NCBI GenBank assembly: GCA_013390945.1 | Contig: JACAUC010000012.1 | Coordinates: 1 to 49,927, forward strand | Origin: Candidatus Chloroheliaceae bacterium | GTDB lineage: Bacteria; Chloroflexota; Chloroflexia; Chloroheliales; Chloroheliaceae | Length of the DNA stretch: 49,927 nucleotides | Direction of reading: 5' to 3' | Program-made: the position numbers and the translations under genes | The notes under the pieces: model-generated | Told to the model about the DNA's origin: nothing | The model's input: the letters and a program-made list of their open reading frames with translations, nothing else | Databases searched by the model: none | Shown: piece after piece, positions 1 through 8,387 of the stretch | How the letters are laid out: every line of letters starts with the position of its first letter | Position numbering within the stretch: the stretch's first letter is position 1

Positions 1-1506
1 TGACCAGTGGGCTGATGCGTCACATCTATCGTATTGGTCACTATCTGACCCACCGTAAAATTCGCGTTAGGATACTGTATAGTAATGGTCTGACTCCGAC
101 AAGTACTTATTGTCCCAGGGTAAAACCAAACTACCGTATCAGGCGAGCCAACCGTATGAGTAGGACTGTTTGTCGCTGAGATGTAGATAGAATTTAGCGG
201 CAAGGTATCGGTCACTACCGGATTATATAAACTTTGTCCCGCAGGAGGACAGAACTGTACACTATAGGTAGTATAACCACCAGCATCCCCACCGATAGTC
301 TTGGTTTTGGTGACAACCGCATTAGTGCCAGTGAGGGTAACCGGACGAATAGCCGTGCCTAACGGAGTCGGAGGTTCACCGGGCGGTTGATGTGCTAGGT
401 CTACGGTATTAGTGACCACCTCACCTGAGGTGAATGGAGGAGTGGCATATTGTACCGTAATAGTTTCGCTCTTAGTGGCACTGATTACTCCAGCGTAAGA
501 CCAGATGACCGTATCCGGTGAACCACCTGTATGAGTATAGGTTCCTGAAGCCGTCACAAAGGTCGCACCTATCGGTAGCGTATCGGTCATTATCGGGTTG
601 ACCAAGACCTGACCACTTCCCGATTGGAGCGTTACAGTATAGATTGTATTACCACCGATAACACCACCCGATTTTAAGGTTTTGGTCACCGTGCCAGTGT
701 TATTAATCAGGGTAATCGGGCTATTCTTGGTACCTACAGGAATAGGTACAGGTTGACCAGCGGGCTGATGCGTCACATCTATCGTATTGGTCACTATCTG
801 ACCCGCCGTAAAATTCGCGGTAGGATACTGTATAGTAATGGTCTCACTTCGACAAGTGCTTACCGTTCCAGCGTAAGACCAAACCACTGCTACCGGGGGG
901 CCAGCCGTATAAGCCGCGCTATTTGTACCTGAAATGAAAGTCGCACCTGTCGGTAGCGTGTCGGTCATTACCGGATTATATAAACTTTGTCCCGTAGGTG
1001 GACAAAACTGTACACTATAAGTAGTATAGCCACCAGTATCACCACCAATAGTTTTGGTTTTGGTGATGGTCGCCGTCGTACCAGTTAGCGTAATCGGGCT
1101 ACTCGCGGTACCTACCGGGACAGGCACGGTCTGATTGGGCGGTTGGTGGACAACACTCACGGTATTGGTGACTATTTCATTTGCCGTGAAGGGTGGGGTT
1201 AAATATTGTATGGTAATAGTTTCGGCCTTGGCAGCAGTAATTACCCCAGGATAATACCAGACTACTGTATCCGGTGAACCACCTGTGTGAGTATAGGTGC
1301 CTGAAGCCGCCACAAAGGTCGCACCGATGGGCAAAGTATCAACCATAGTCGGGTTGACTAAGACCTGAGCGTTAACCCCGGTGGGCGGTTGGAGCGTAAC
1401 ACTATAAGTAGCAGTACCGCCAATAATACCACCCGCCGTCTTGGTCTTACTCACCGTAGAATTGTTAGTGGTGAGTATAATTGGTTGGCTGGCAGTACCA
1501 ACGGGA
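1..1506 (-). repeat. 753-bp super-repeat made of two unlike DUF11 domains
   Basis: The sequence starting at position 1 (tgaccagtgggctgatg) recurs almost unchanged at 754, and the similarity continues through the unit. Each 753-bp unit codes for 251 residues, equal to one cysteine-containing domain plus one cysteine-free domain. A third, more divergent unit begins near 1516, displaced by a 12-bp insertion. Confidence 0.85.
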
Positions 1507-2867
1507 AGTGGACTAGGTTCGCCAGGAGGCTGGTGGGTAATATTCACCGTATTGGTAACAGTTTGGCCTATCGTAAAGGTTGGGGTAGGATAGAGTAAGG
1601 TGATATTCTCATTCCGACAGGTAGTTACCATTCCAGTGTAAGACCAAGCCACCGTATCCGGTGGGCCAGCCGTGTAAACCGGGCTATTTGTACCTGAAAT
1701 GAAAATAGCACCTGTTGGGAGGGTATCGGTTATTATCGGATTGAATAAATTAAGAAAGCCGTTGCCTATTGTAGCTGGAGGACAGAGACTTATATTATAG
1801 GTAGTATAGCCACCAGCATCACTACCTACCGTCTTGACTTTATTCATCGTCCAACCGCTCGGAGAAGCCGAGGCAGTCACACTTACCGGATTACTAAAGA
1901 CCGTATTGGTAACATTACTAGCACCTAAAATAGCGGTATTAGCCGCCACTGTTCCGTTAGGAGTGCTGCCATTGGGGAAGCGCACTTGGATGCGTAGGGT
2001 TGCGGTACTGCCTGCTGGTACTACCGGATTAAAAATAATCACCACGGTATGGGTAACTGGATAAAAAGTAAAGCTTTGTACATCTATACTGCTTTGAGAA
2101 AGCGTTACATCCCCGACCAAGCTGGAAAGTTCTGCTGGCAGGGTATCGGTAATTACCATATTAAGACAGGAAGGGTCATTGACACTAGCGCAGTTATAGG
2201 AGAGTAAATAGTTAAAAAACTGGCCACTAGGTACAGGGTTGGGGGCATCAGTAGCCTTATCAAGAGTTGGAGAGGCCGCACCAGGGCGCGGACGGGCAGG
2301 AAGCGGGGTAGTAATTGGAGTCGTTGCCGTCACCGGGGTAGTATCCGTAATTGGAGTCGCTGGAGCGGTAGTTGCCGTCACGGGTACACTCGGCGTAGTG
2401 GTTGCTGTCACCGGAGTCGCTGGAGCGGTAGTTGCCGTCACGGGTACACTCGGCGTAGTGGTTGCTGTCACCGGAGTCGCTGGAGCGGTGGTAGCCGTCA
2501 CGGGTACACTCGGCGTAGTGGTTGCTGTGGACGGAGTCGCTGGAGCGGTGGTAGCCGTTACTGGCACACTTGGGGTAGTGGTAACTGTAACCGTAGTACC
2601 GGGAGAAGCTGTAGCTGCCGGAGTCGTAGCTGAAACGGTTGGGCTAGTCGTGATAGTACCTGCAAAGGAGAGCATTGTAGAAGGATTAGCTCCGGGAGGA
2701 GGAGTAATATCTCTTAGACCAGGGATTGACCCAGCAGCTACCTCAGGGGTAGTACCTGGCAACAAGCTGATTATTAGAGAGATAATAATAAACCAATTTA
2801 GGATGCTGGATTTTACCTCCGAAATTTCTATGGGCTTGGATGTGGGTTGAACAACTTTACGAAGCAT
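1..2867 (-). CDS. Giant secreted surface protein with Thr/Pro-rich stalk and tandem DUF11-type repeats (partial, C-terminus outside window)
   Basis: The frame opens at ATG 2867 behind a strong GAGGAG site and appears open to the left edge, giving about 955 residues without a stop. Residues 1-45 contain a hydrophobic segment (LNWFIIISLIISLLPG) consistent with a signal peptide or anchor. A Thr/Pro/Ala-rich stalk follows, containing 20-residue repeats. After it come at least six DUF11-like domains of about 125-140 residues. Each has a DTLP motif, seen at 2147, 1727, 1340, 962, 584 and 209, and a V(T)NTV motif near its end. All six motifs are in the same frame as the ATG. DUF11 repeats typically build long extracellular stalks or adhesins; the attachment role is inferred. 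The diguanylate cyclase gene ends 145 bp upstream on the same strand. The C-terminal anchor cannot be seen. Confidence 0.85.
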   Translation of the reverse strand, partial: MLRKVVQPTSKPIEISEVKSSILNWFIIISLIISLLPGTTPEVAAGSIPGLRDITPPPGANPSTMLSFAGTITTSPTVSATTPAATASPGTTVTVTTTPSVPVTATTAPATPSTATTTPSVPVTATTAPATPVTATTTPSVPVTATTAPATPVTATTTPSVPVTATTAPATPITDTTPVTATTPITTPLPARPRPGAASPTLDKATDAPNPVPSGQFFNYLLSYNCASVNDPSCLNMVITDTLPAELSSLVGDVTLSQSSIDVQSFTFYPVTHTVVIIFNPVVPAGSTATLRIQVRFPNGSTPNGTVAANTAILGASNVTNTVFSNPVSVTASASPSGWTMNKVKTVGSDAGGYTTYNISLCPPATIGNGFLNLFNPIITDTLPTGAIFISGTNSPVYTAGPPDTVAWSYTGMVTTCRNENITLLYPTPTFTIGQTVTNTVNITHQPPGEPSPLPVGTASQPIILTTNNSTVSKTKTAGGIIGGTATYSVTLQPPTGVNAQVLVNPTMVDTLPIGATFVAASGTYTHTGGSPDTVVWYYPGVITAAKAETITIQYLTPPFTANEIVTNTVSVVHQPPNQTVPVPVGTASSPITLTGTTATITKTKTIGGDTGGYTTYSVQFCPPTGQSLYNPVMTDTLPTGATFISGTNSAAYTAGPPVAVVWSYAGTVSTCRSETITIQYPTANFTAGQIVTNTIDVTHQPAGQPVPIPVGTKNSPITLINNTGTVTKTLKSGGVIGGNTIYTVTLQSGSGQVLVNPIMTDTLPIGATFVTASGTYTHTGGSPDTVIWSYAGVISATKSETITVQYATPPFTSGEVVTNTVDLAHQPPGEPPTPLGTAIRPVTLTGTNAVVTKTKTIGGDAGGYTTYSVQFCPPAGQSLYNPVVTDTLPLNSIYISATNSPTHTVGSPDTVVWFYPGTISTCRSQTITIQYPNANFTVGQIVTNTIDVTHQPTG
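2341..2580 (-). repeat. Four tandem 60-bp coding repeats (Thr/Pro stalk)
   Basis: Four consecutive 60-bp units start at 2341, 2401, 2461 and 2521. They are nearly identical, and the outermost copies are the most divergent. Each encodes 20 residues of the type TTTPSVPVTATTAPATPVTA in the surface-protein frame. The period is a multiple of three, so copy-number change would alter stalk length without breaking the frame. Confidence 0.9.
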
Positions 2868-3012
2868 AAACTCTCCTCTGGGTAAGTTCTCAGTCATCGC
2901 ATTTAACAAGTTTAAATAGATACCGAGGAATCTTACTATTTCCTACTGCCAGATTGGAGGGAAGATCCCTTTCCAAACTGACCCTGTTTTTATCCACAAG
3001 CTTTTTAAGTTC

Positions 3013-3915
3013 TCAAGCGAACGAAACGCAGTTTCGACCTGAAGATTTACTTTGGTATAAGAGTTGGTCGGCTCGCCCTACTAAAGTTTCGGCGGTATCT
3101 TCGCCTTGAGCCAACGTAGCACCAATTGAAATAGTTACTCTAACCTCATGCTGGTCTACCTGCAATTGCGAGCCTGCAACCAAGTGGCGTAACTTATTCG
3201 CAATATTGGCAAGATGATTCTCTCTAAGGTTAGGTATAAGTGCCACAAACTCTTCGCCGCCCCAACGCCCCAAGAAATCGGTGGCCCGTACATTGCAGCT
3301 GAGCGTGTTCGCTACCATCTTCAAAACTTTGTCACCAGTATTATGACCATAAGTGTCATTAACTCTCTTGAAGTGGTCAATGTCAATAAATAATAATCCG
3401 AAGGGCAAAAGTTGCATCTTGAACTCGCTCAAACAGCTTTGAAGTTTCATCTCAATATATTGCCGATTGCCCACCCCCGTTAGTAAGTCACGTGCCACCG
3501 TTCGTTGAAGCTCATTAACCTGACTGAGTGTGGTAACTAAGGCACTATTATCGCTAAACGTTTCCACGCCTCCGACGACATTTCCCATCTCATCCAGAAA
3601 GGGTAGCACTCGCACAAGAACGGGTACGCGGTGTCCATCGGCGTGTTTCAGGTAAACTTGAGCCTGACGCGGTTGTCCATCCGCAATAGTTTTTGCTAGT
3701 GGGCAACCAGCTTTGCACAGCACCGTTCCCTCCTCATTCATATGGTTGAGGAGGTTATCGGAGCAACTACTTCCAATAACTCTTTCACTGGTATAACCCG
3801 TAAGTTGTTCTGCGCCCTTGTTCCAAAAAGTAATCTTCCGGTTTCGATCTACAAAATAAACCCCATCATAGACATGATCCAGCAATTTTCTATAGAACTC
3901 GCCATTACTAATCAT
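3013..3915 (-). CDS. PAS-GGDEF diguanylate cyclase
   Basis: The product is predicted to make cyclic di-GMP from two GTP in the cytoplasm. From the start chosen here it has 300 residues. A PAS domain lies at about 5-120 (YDGVYFVDRNRKITFWN), with a Cys-rich stretch VLCKAGCPL, and is followed by a GGDEF domain from about 135 to the end. The active-site GGEEF is at 219-223. An RATD inhibitory I-site lies five residues before it, so product inhibition is expected. The frame also opens at 3978, but those 21 extra residues are encoded by the terminal hairpin of the adjacent isrB element. ATG 3915 has GAGGAG at 3922-3927 and starts the recognisable protein. No transmembrane segment is visible. The neighbouring surface-protein gene could be co-transcribed. 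Confidence 0.9.
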   Translation of the reverse strand: MISNGEFYRKLLDHVYDGVYFVDRNRKITFWNKGAEQLTGYTSERVIGSSCSDNLLNHMNEEGTVLCKAGCPLAKTIADGQPRQAQVYLKHADGHRVPVLVRVLPFLDEMGNVVGGVETFSDNSALVTTLSQVNELQRTVARDLLTGVGNRQYIEMKLQSCLSEFKMQLLPFGLLFIDIDHFKRVNDTYGHNTGDKVLKMVANTLSCNVRATDFLGRWGGEEFVALIPNLRENHLANIANKLRHLVAGSQLQVDQHEVRVTISIGATLAQGEDTAETLVGRADQLLYQSKSSGRNCVSFA

Positions 3916-3937
3916 CGAAAACTCCTCGGTGTGGAAA

Positions 3938-3957
3938 CCCCTAGCTTTAGCTAGGGG
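3938..3957. repeat. Right-end terminal hairpin of the isrB element
   Basis: This is a perfect 8-bp inverted repeat with a 4-base TTTA loop. It sits 22 bases upstream of the diguanylate cyclase start and about 90 bases past the isrB stop codon. Confidence 0.8.
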
Positions 3958-4049
3958 GCAACCAGTTGACGGAAACACCGAACCTTACTCGCAAACGCTT
4001 TTGCGAGTTAATTCCAGTCTTTCCCATTGTAAGTTCCTCCTATTTTAGA

Positions 4050-5108
4050 TTAGACTAAATAACTTCTAAAGCTTACCCACGCCAAGGTCTTTAAGTCCTG
4101 CAACTTACCCTGTTGAGTTAGTCGCTTGTTTGAACGGTAGTGGTGCAAGCTGACGTGCTTAGTCTTTCGGTCAAAGCCACCTACCGCACATAATCCGTAC
4201 TTCGGATGCTTAACCAGAGTGCCACGCTTTAGTTCGAGAGAACGAGTACCACCATAAGGCTTTCTTACACCGCCTTTTCCGGGTTGTAAGACGTGGAGTT
4301 GACGGCGGTGCAGTGTTGCTCCTACCACATACCACAATCTCTGACAGGTCGGGGCAACTGCTCCACTGACATTCGCCGCCATCACCCAAGCATCTACCGC
4401 GTGAGAAGAAAAGACCTTTTTGGCTTTAGTTGACACTTTCTTTAACCCGTATTTATCACGCAAGGCTTTGGTTTCGTAGCCTTGCACCAAAGATAGGATT
4501 AGACCCATTCCCCGTAGTAGATTGTACAAGTGTTCTTTGCCTACTTGTACCGGGCTGAAACTAGCGTTCCACTTTCGGGTTATCTTCTTAACCCTGCCAG
4601 TCTTAGTCCGCCCGTTTCTCTTGCCGGGTTTGGTTTCAGCCTGCACATCCTCTACTACCACGTGGGTCAGTGGCAGTATCTTTTGGAGTTGGGTCACAAT
4701 CCTAGCTTTGGCTTCCCACCGACTACGGGTTGAAGGTGGTATACGCTTCTTCCCTTTTAAGCGGTTGTTAGAACGGCAGGGTCTACGCCAGAGGCGGTGT
4801 CGTCTGGCGCTACGCATATTGCGCCGAACTTCCACCGCATCCTTAACGTGAGTAGGAGCTTCTACCATCAGGTTCAACACCGTGTCTTTACTACCGACCA
4901 CGCTAAACCCCTCAAAGGATGAGCCGGGGTCAATGCCTACCACTAACGGCTGGTTATCTGGCTCTTGGGAGTAGGTAAGCTGGATGTAAAACAGTCCTAG
5001 CTTATTCCGCTTGGGGACGGCCTTACCCTCTTTCATCAAGATTCTAGCCTTTGGTGGAGTGCAAGGCATTAGTGGCACTCCACGACAATCTGTAACTGGT
5101 ACTCGCAT
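4050..5108 (-). CDS. isrB: IsrB: RNA-guided RuvC nickase-type protein (IscB family without HNH)
   Basis: The protein has 352 residues, the usual IsrB length. A PLMP domain at 1-50 has the signature VPLMPCTPPKARILMKEG. RuvC-I follows with D60 (GIDPGSS), then an arginine-rich bridge helix at about 93-115. RuvC-II carries E153 (HVVVEDVQ), and RuvC-III carries H236 and D239 (SSHAVDAW). Only about 80 residues separate RuvC-II and RuvC-III, with no HNH motif, which distinguishes IsrB from IscB. The C-terminal part (PGKGGVRKPYGGT) matches the IscB target-interaction region. All RuvC catalytic residues are present. The family is known to nick DNA guided by an omega-RNA; activity here is inferred. There is no classical SD at ATG 5108. 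The gene lies between two IS200/605-like hairpins with no transposase. Confidence 0.92.
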   Translation of the reverse strand: MRVPVTDCRGVPLMPCTPPKARILMKEGKAVPKRNKLGLFYIQLTYSQEPDNQPLVVGIDPGSSFEGFSVVGSKDTVLNLMVEAPTHVKDAVEVRRNMRSARRHRLWRRPCRSNNRLKGKKRIPPSTRSRWEAKARIVTQLQKILPLTHVVVEDVQAETKPGKRNGRTKTGRVKKITRKWNASFSPVQVGKEHLYNLLRGMGLILSLVQGYETKALRDKYGLKKVSTKAKKVFSSHAVDAWVMAANVSGAVAPTCQRLWYVVGATLHRRQLHVLQPGKGGVRKPYGGTRSLELKRGTLVKHPKYGLCAVGGFDRKTKHVSLHHYRSNKRLTQQGKLQDLKTLAWVSFRSYLV

Positions 5109-5395
5109 TTCTTAGGATTTCCTTTCCTTACTTCCGGTCTAGGCCGGAGTGAAATTACCCTGTCGGCTGGCCGCCCGATGGCAATAGAGGCTTAGGATAG
5201 TTTGCTTTCCTATCCGTCAGTTTGGGCGCAACTAGAAGCGGCTCAGATTAGGGTGGTGTCCAAGCGTTCTTATAGCCCCTATCGCTGCTGCTAAATGTAG
5301 AGGACACATTAGCCCTTTTCAGGTAGCCCGGTAGTCAACACTTGCGTCGTGGTAGCCCTCCCCACAAGCCCCTAAGCTTTAGCTATGGGGTTGTT
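5109..5395 (-). ncRNA. Probable omega-RNA of isrB
   Basis: In IscB and IsrB loci the guide RNA (about 200-300 nt) is encoded immediately upstream of the ORF, starting at the left end of the element. The 287 non-coding bases between the left-end hairpin and the isrB ATG fit that size and place. They contain several short inverted repeats: TAGGATAG with CTATCC (5194-5215), CCGGTCTAGGCCGG (5132-5145) and the terminal hairpin at 5369-5390. The boundaries, and the guide 5' of the hairpin, are inferred from family layout and not from a fold. Confidence 0.65.
5369..5390. repeat. Left-end terminal hairpin of the isrB element
   Basis: This hairpin has CCCC/GGGG outer pairs and TA/TA and GC/GC inner pairs with single-base bulges. 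It shares the CTTTAGCTA core with the right end. It would also form the 5' part of the omega-RNA scaffold. Confidence 0.75.
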
Positions 5396-5714
5396 GACAA
5401 ATAGCCCCTTGTTATATTGCCAATTAACCTTTGTGCTAACTCTAAACCGGTTTCTGTGCCAGAGTCTTTAAAATAGCTGGATTGACCAAGTTTTCACAGT
5501 TAGAAGATAGTATACTAGTACTAATCATATTAGCACTAGTTTGGTTTTTGCGCTACAAGTAAAGTAACTGGCTAAAATCCGCGCCAAGTCTTACCCTCCT
5601 ATTTGGGCATAATAGACTCTTGGCACTATTGTAGAAGAAAGCTGTTACAGTAACGTTACAAGTGGCTAAAATCGGGGTGGTTTGTCTATTAGGAGAAAGT
5701 AATAAGGCTAGGAA
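5396..5714. other. AT-rich intergenic region
   Basis: No convincing ORF or RNA gene was seen. The region contains the palindrome TAGTATACTAGTACTA near 5508 and lies just downstream of the VirB4-like gene. It probably includes the ancestral upstream region of the diguanylate cyclase, now separated from it by the isrB element. Confidence 0.4.
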
Positions 5715-8360
5715 TTAAGCTCCTCGTGCCGTTGTAAAGAGGTAAATCGGCTCATTTTCGCTAGGCTTATCTGTGGCAACCGCTGAAGGATTTTCGGTTT
5801 CCTCCTCCATTTCGTCAGTAAAAACTGGCTCTGGTACTAAGGAGCGGGGGTTAGTCTTAGGGCTTTCGGCAAAGGTGGTAGCTTTGGTACTATTTGGTAT
5901 AGAAGTAGTCTGCTTGGTCGGAGCGGGTGCAGCAATTTGACGGGCGGTTCTGGTTGGGATAAGACGACTGACGTAATCGCCGGGCAGGGGTAGCAGTTCA
6001 GTCAAGGCTCCGCTGCTAGTATGATGAAGCAGGAGGGCTCCCGGCTCAAGTTCCCGAATAGCTTTAAGGGTACGCTGGGGCAAGGTCAACCGCCGCGTAG
6101 CTCCGACTAAGCCTGCGCCGTTCTGATTAAAGAAGAAGTGCCAAGTAGCATTATCCAGCAACTTCTGACCACAGGCTGAAAGTAGCCACTCCTCACAGCC
6201 GGGTGAAAGTGTCCATAAGCTAACTCCCAACCGAGCCGCGTTCTGCTGTAACCATAAAAGGGTTGCGGCGACCTCTGGCTGCTTCAAAAACTCCTGCGCC
6301 TCATCCATTACCAGCAGGAGTGGTTGAACAAGATAGCGGGGAATATTAGTCAACTCTTTGGCCCAAGCCGCAAAGAATTGGCCCAAATAAAAGCAACGAG
6401 TCTCAGTCTTTAACTCTTCCAGCGCATTGAGCGAAAAACCGATAAAGAGCAATTCTTTAATTGCACCGGGCGCAGGTAGTTTAGTTGAGGCGGCAAAGAG
6501 CCAGTGGTAACGCCCACCGCTAGTAATTTCGGCCAACTTTTCAGTCAGTAGCCGATAACCTCCTGCCTCGGCATGTTGGTAGAGCAAAGTGGCATCTAGG
6601 ATTTGGTTCAACCTTACGGCATCAATGGCACACTCCAAGAGAAGCGGTTTCAAGTTTTGCTTTTCGACTGGGTTTAATTCTAGTAGCAGGTTCAAGTAAT
6701 CAGCCGTTCGATTTATCCAACCCTCCAACATAGCTAAATTGTTTAGTTCGGCAGGTCTAACCTGGAGCGGGTTCCAGCCAAAAGTAGAGGGCAACTCTGA
6801 ACCAATCGCCACATAAGTGCCTCCCATTTGTCGCACAGCATCCGACCATTGCCGCAACGGATCAAGACCGAAAATAACATTGCCCGCCAGAAAACGCATA
6901 GCCGCCAAATATTGAGTTAGGGCGCGGGCAGGTATAGCACTCCGTTTGCCGGGATTACCCACGAAAAAGAGGGTACTTTCGCCGGGTTGTTCAGCAGGAT
7001 CCAAAAAGAAGGGTTGACCGGAGGGCGTAAGACCCACCAATGGCAGGTGGGAATTTAGACCAGCTTCCCCTTCACCAGTAACTTGGGCCAACCTTCCGGC
7101 GGTCTGTAGGGGTAGTATAAAACCACGCGGCAAGCGGGCTAAGTTGAGCGGGGCGCAATCCAGCAAAGCCTGTTCCACCTTTTCAAGACCGCTTACTAGG
7201 CGCGGGGCAAGGCCCAGTTGGGTTAATTCTTCTTCAAAGAAGGCGATTTCTTCAGCTTCATCCGTCTCTTCATTTTCGCTAGGCAAAATACGGAGGGCTA
7301 GGCTGATTCCAACCTCATAGTAACATTCGCTCTTATCGGTCAGTGCGTTCAAGCGGAGTTCAATTTCCCGGTACTCTCCCGCCAACTCGCGTACCGCGCT
7401 CTTTTGTCTGGCTTGCCTAGCCCGATTAATCGCCTCTTCCAAGAGCGTTAGCCGCCGAGTCAAAACTTCGTAGAGCCGCGCATCGGTAGGAGCGGGTGCA
7501 AGGTGAACCACTAGATCAAACTCCGCCTCCGCCAGATTCTCGCTCTCCAGCAGAGACCGAGTCCAACCCCCTTCTACTTGGGGAGGTGGAGCCGCCAATG
7601 TCCAGAAGCTTAGGGTTGCGCCATTATAAATTCCTTGCTCCGCTACCTCTAAATTGGTTTCACCCAACCAACTTACAAAAAGCGAATCGTTCCGTTCGCC
7701 CTGAAGAACTACTTCTTCGGCTAAGGCCGGGGCATAATAATCTAGCAAAAGTAGAGAAAGCTCCTCGGCACTACAGAGGGTAGTCTCGCAGGGTAAGCCA
7801 CTCATCAGATTAGCCAAACGGTGGCTTAACTCTTCTTGGTTTCGACCAGAGATAAAGACTCCAGCCCAGAGGTTGGTTAGCCCAGCCTCTTCGGTGGGGT
7901 AAATCAGATTATCAAGGTAATCCTGTAGGAAGAAGAAGCTTACTTCAGGATCAGCCAGCCGCTGTTGTATCTTCTCCTGCCAAATTTGATAATGGTCACC
8001 AAGTTCACCCCGGCGACGACGCAACAACAATTGGGAGGGGCTATCGGTGGGTAGGGCGCGGCAAAATTCTGACCAAAAGCTTTGCTCCTGCTTGTCATCT
8101 TGTAAGAAGAGATTGAGTTCTGGCCCGGTCAGGCGCAAAGCCGCCGTGAAACAGCCTAGCTTACCTTTGGCTTTGTGGCCTAAAACCGGAAAAAGCTCCG
8201 CCCCATATTCGGGAGCCACCTCAATTAGGCCAAAGATCTCCTCACCCTCTGCATTGAGGGCCGATTTTACCTCTACAAAGCCAAAACGCCGCCGTAGTTC
8301 GCGTTGCGCTCTATTCCGTTTTGTGTCAAAAAATCCTGCCATAGACTTAATTTTCCGCAT
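5715..8360 (-). CDS. VirB4/TraC-like secretion ATPase with aberrant Walker A
   Basis: The product has 881 residues. The C-terminal half follows the VirB4 pattern: a P-loop region near 468, then (F)GLDPLRQWSDAVRQMGG, where VirB4 proteins have D-P-x-x-E-y and G-G, and a Walker B strand PLLLVMDEAQEFL with D686 and E687. The P-loop reads GNPGKRS at 468-474, lacking the normal GxxGxGK(S/T) spacing, so ATP binding may be altered. The N-terminal 450 residues are an acidic domain rich in Leu and Glu. The C-terminal 90 residues are Pro/Thr/Glu-rich and probably disordered. The gene is third in an operon after a peptidoglycan hydrolase and a TM-VCBS-like protein, which suggests a type-IV-secretion-like envelope system. 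No relaxase or VirD4 is visible. SD support for ATG 8360 or ATG 8342 is weak. Confidence 0.65.
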   Translation of the reverse strand: MRKIKSMAGFFDTKRNRAQRELRRRFGFVEVKSALNAEGEEIFGLIEVAPEYGAELFPVLGHKAKGKLGCFTAALRLTGPELNLFLQDDKQEQSFWSEFCRALPTDSPSQLLLRRRRGELGDHYQIWQEKIQQRLADPEVSFFFLQDYLDNLIYPTEEAGLTNLWAGVFISGRNQEELSHRLANLMSGLPCETTLCSAEELSLLLLDYYAPALAEEVVLQGERNDSLFVSWLGETNLEVAEQGIYNGATLSFWTLAAPPPQVEGGWTRSLLESENLAEAEFDLVVHLAPAPTDARLYEVLTRRLTLLEEAINRARQARQKSAVRELAGEYREIELRLNALTDKSECYYEVGISLALRILPSENEETDEAEEIAFFEEELTQLGLAPRLVSGLEKVEQALLDCAPLNLARLPRGFILPLQTAGRLAQVTGEGEAGLNSHLPLVGLTPSGQPFFLDPAEQPGESTLFFVGNPGKRSAIPARALTQYLAAMRFLAGNVIFGLDPLRQWSDAVRQMGGTYVAIGSELPSTFGWNPLQVRPAELNNLAMLEGWINRTADYLNLLLELNPVEKQNLKPLLLECAIDAVRLNQILDATLLYQHAEAGGYRLLTEKLAEITSGGRYHWLFAASTKLPAPGAIKELLFIGFSLNALEELKTETRCFYLGQFFAAWAKELTNIPRYLVQPLLLVMDEAQEFLKQPEVAATLLWLQQNAARLGVSLWTLSPGCEEWLLSACGQKLLDNATWHFFFNQNGAGLVGATRRLTLPQRTLKAIRELEPGALLLHHTSSGALTELLPLPGDYVSRLIPTRTARQIAAPAPTKQTTSIPNSTKATTFAESPKTNPRSLVPEPVFTDEMEEETENPSAVATDKPSENEPIYLFTTARGA

Positions 8361-8387
8361 TTCAATCTAATTTAACAAAGTAGGGGC

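Larger units (their letters stand above)
3938..5390 (-). mobile_element. IS200/IS605-type element carrying isrB without a transposase (hairpin to hairpin)
   Basis: Two similar subterminal hairpins bracket one gene. The right end (3938-3957) is a perfect 8-bp stem, CCCCTAGC/GCTAGGGG, with a TTTA loop. The left end (5369-5390) is an imperfect hairpin, CCCCTAAGC/GCTATGGGG, with the same loop. Both are followed within about 14 bases by GTTGAC. Such hairpins are the ends recognised by Y1 TnpA transposases. No tnpA is present, so the element is non-autonomous and would depend on a TnpA supplied in trans. The exact cleavage sites lie outside the hairpins and cannot be fixed from one copy. Confidence 0.8.

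Noticed and set aside
2239..2850. Plus-strand 203-codon ORF rich in Val/Gly/Ala repeats
   Set aside because: It is the antisense shadow of the Thr/Pro repeat stalk of the minus-strand surface protein, which has the SD, signal peptide and DUF11 domains.
3916..3978. 21-residue N-terminal extension of the diguanylate cyclase
   Set aside because: It is encoded by the isrB element's terminal hairpin and flank; the SD and PAS domain support ATG 3915.
4522..4851. Plus-strand ORFs antisense to isrB
   Set aside because: No SD or family features; the minus strand encodes all RuvC motifs.
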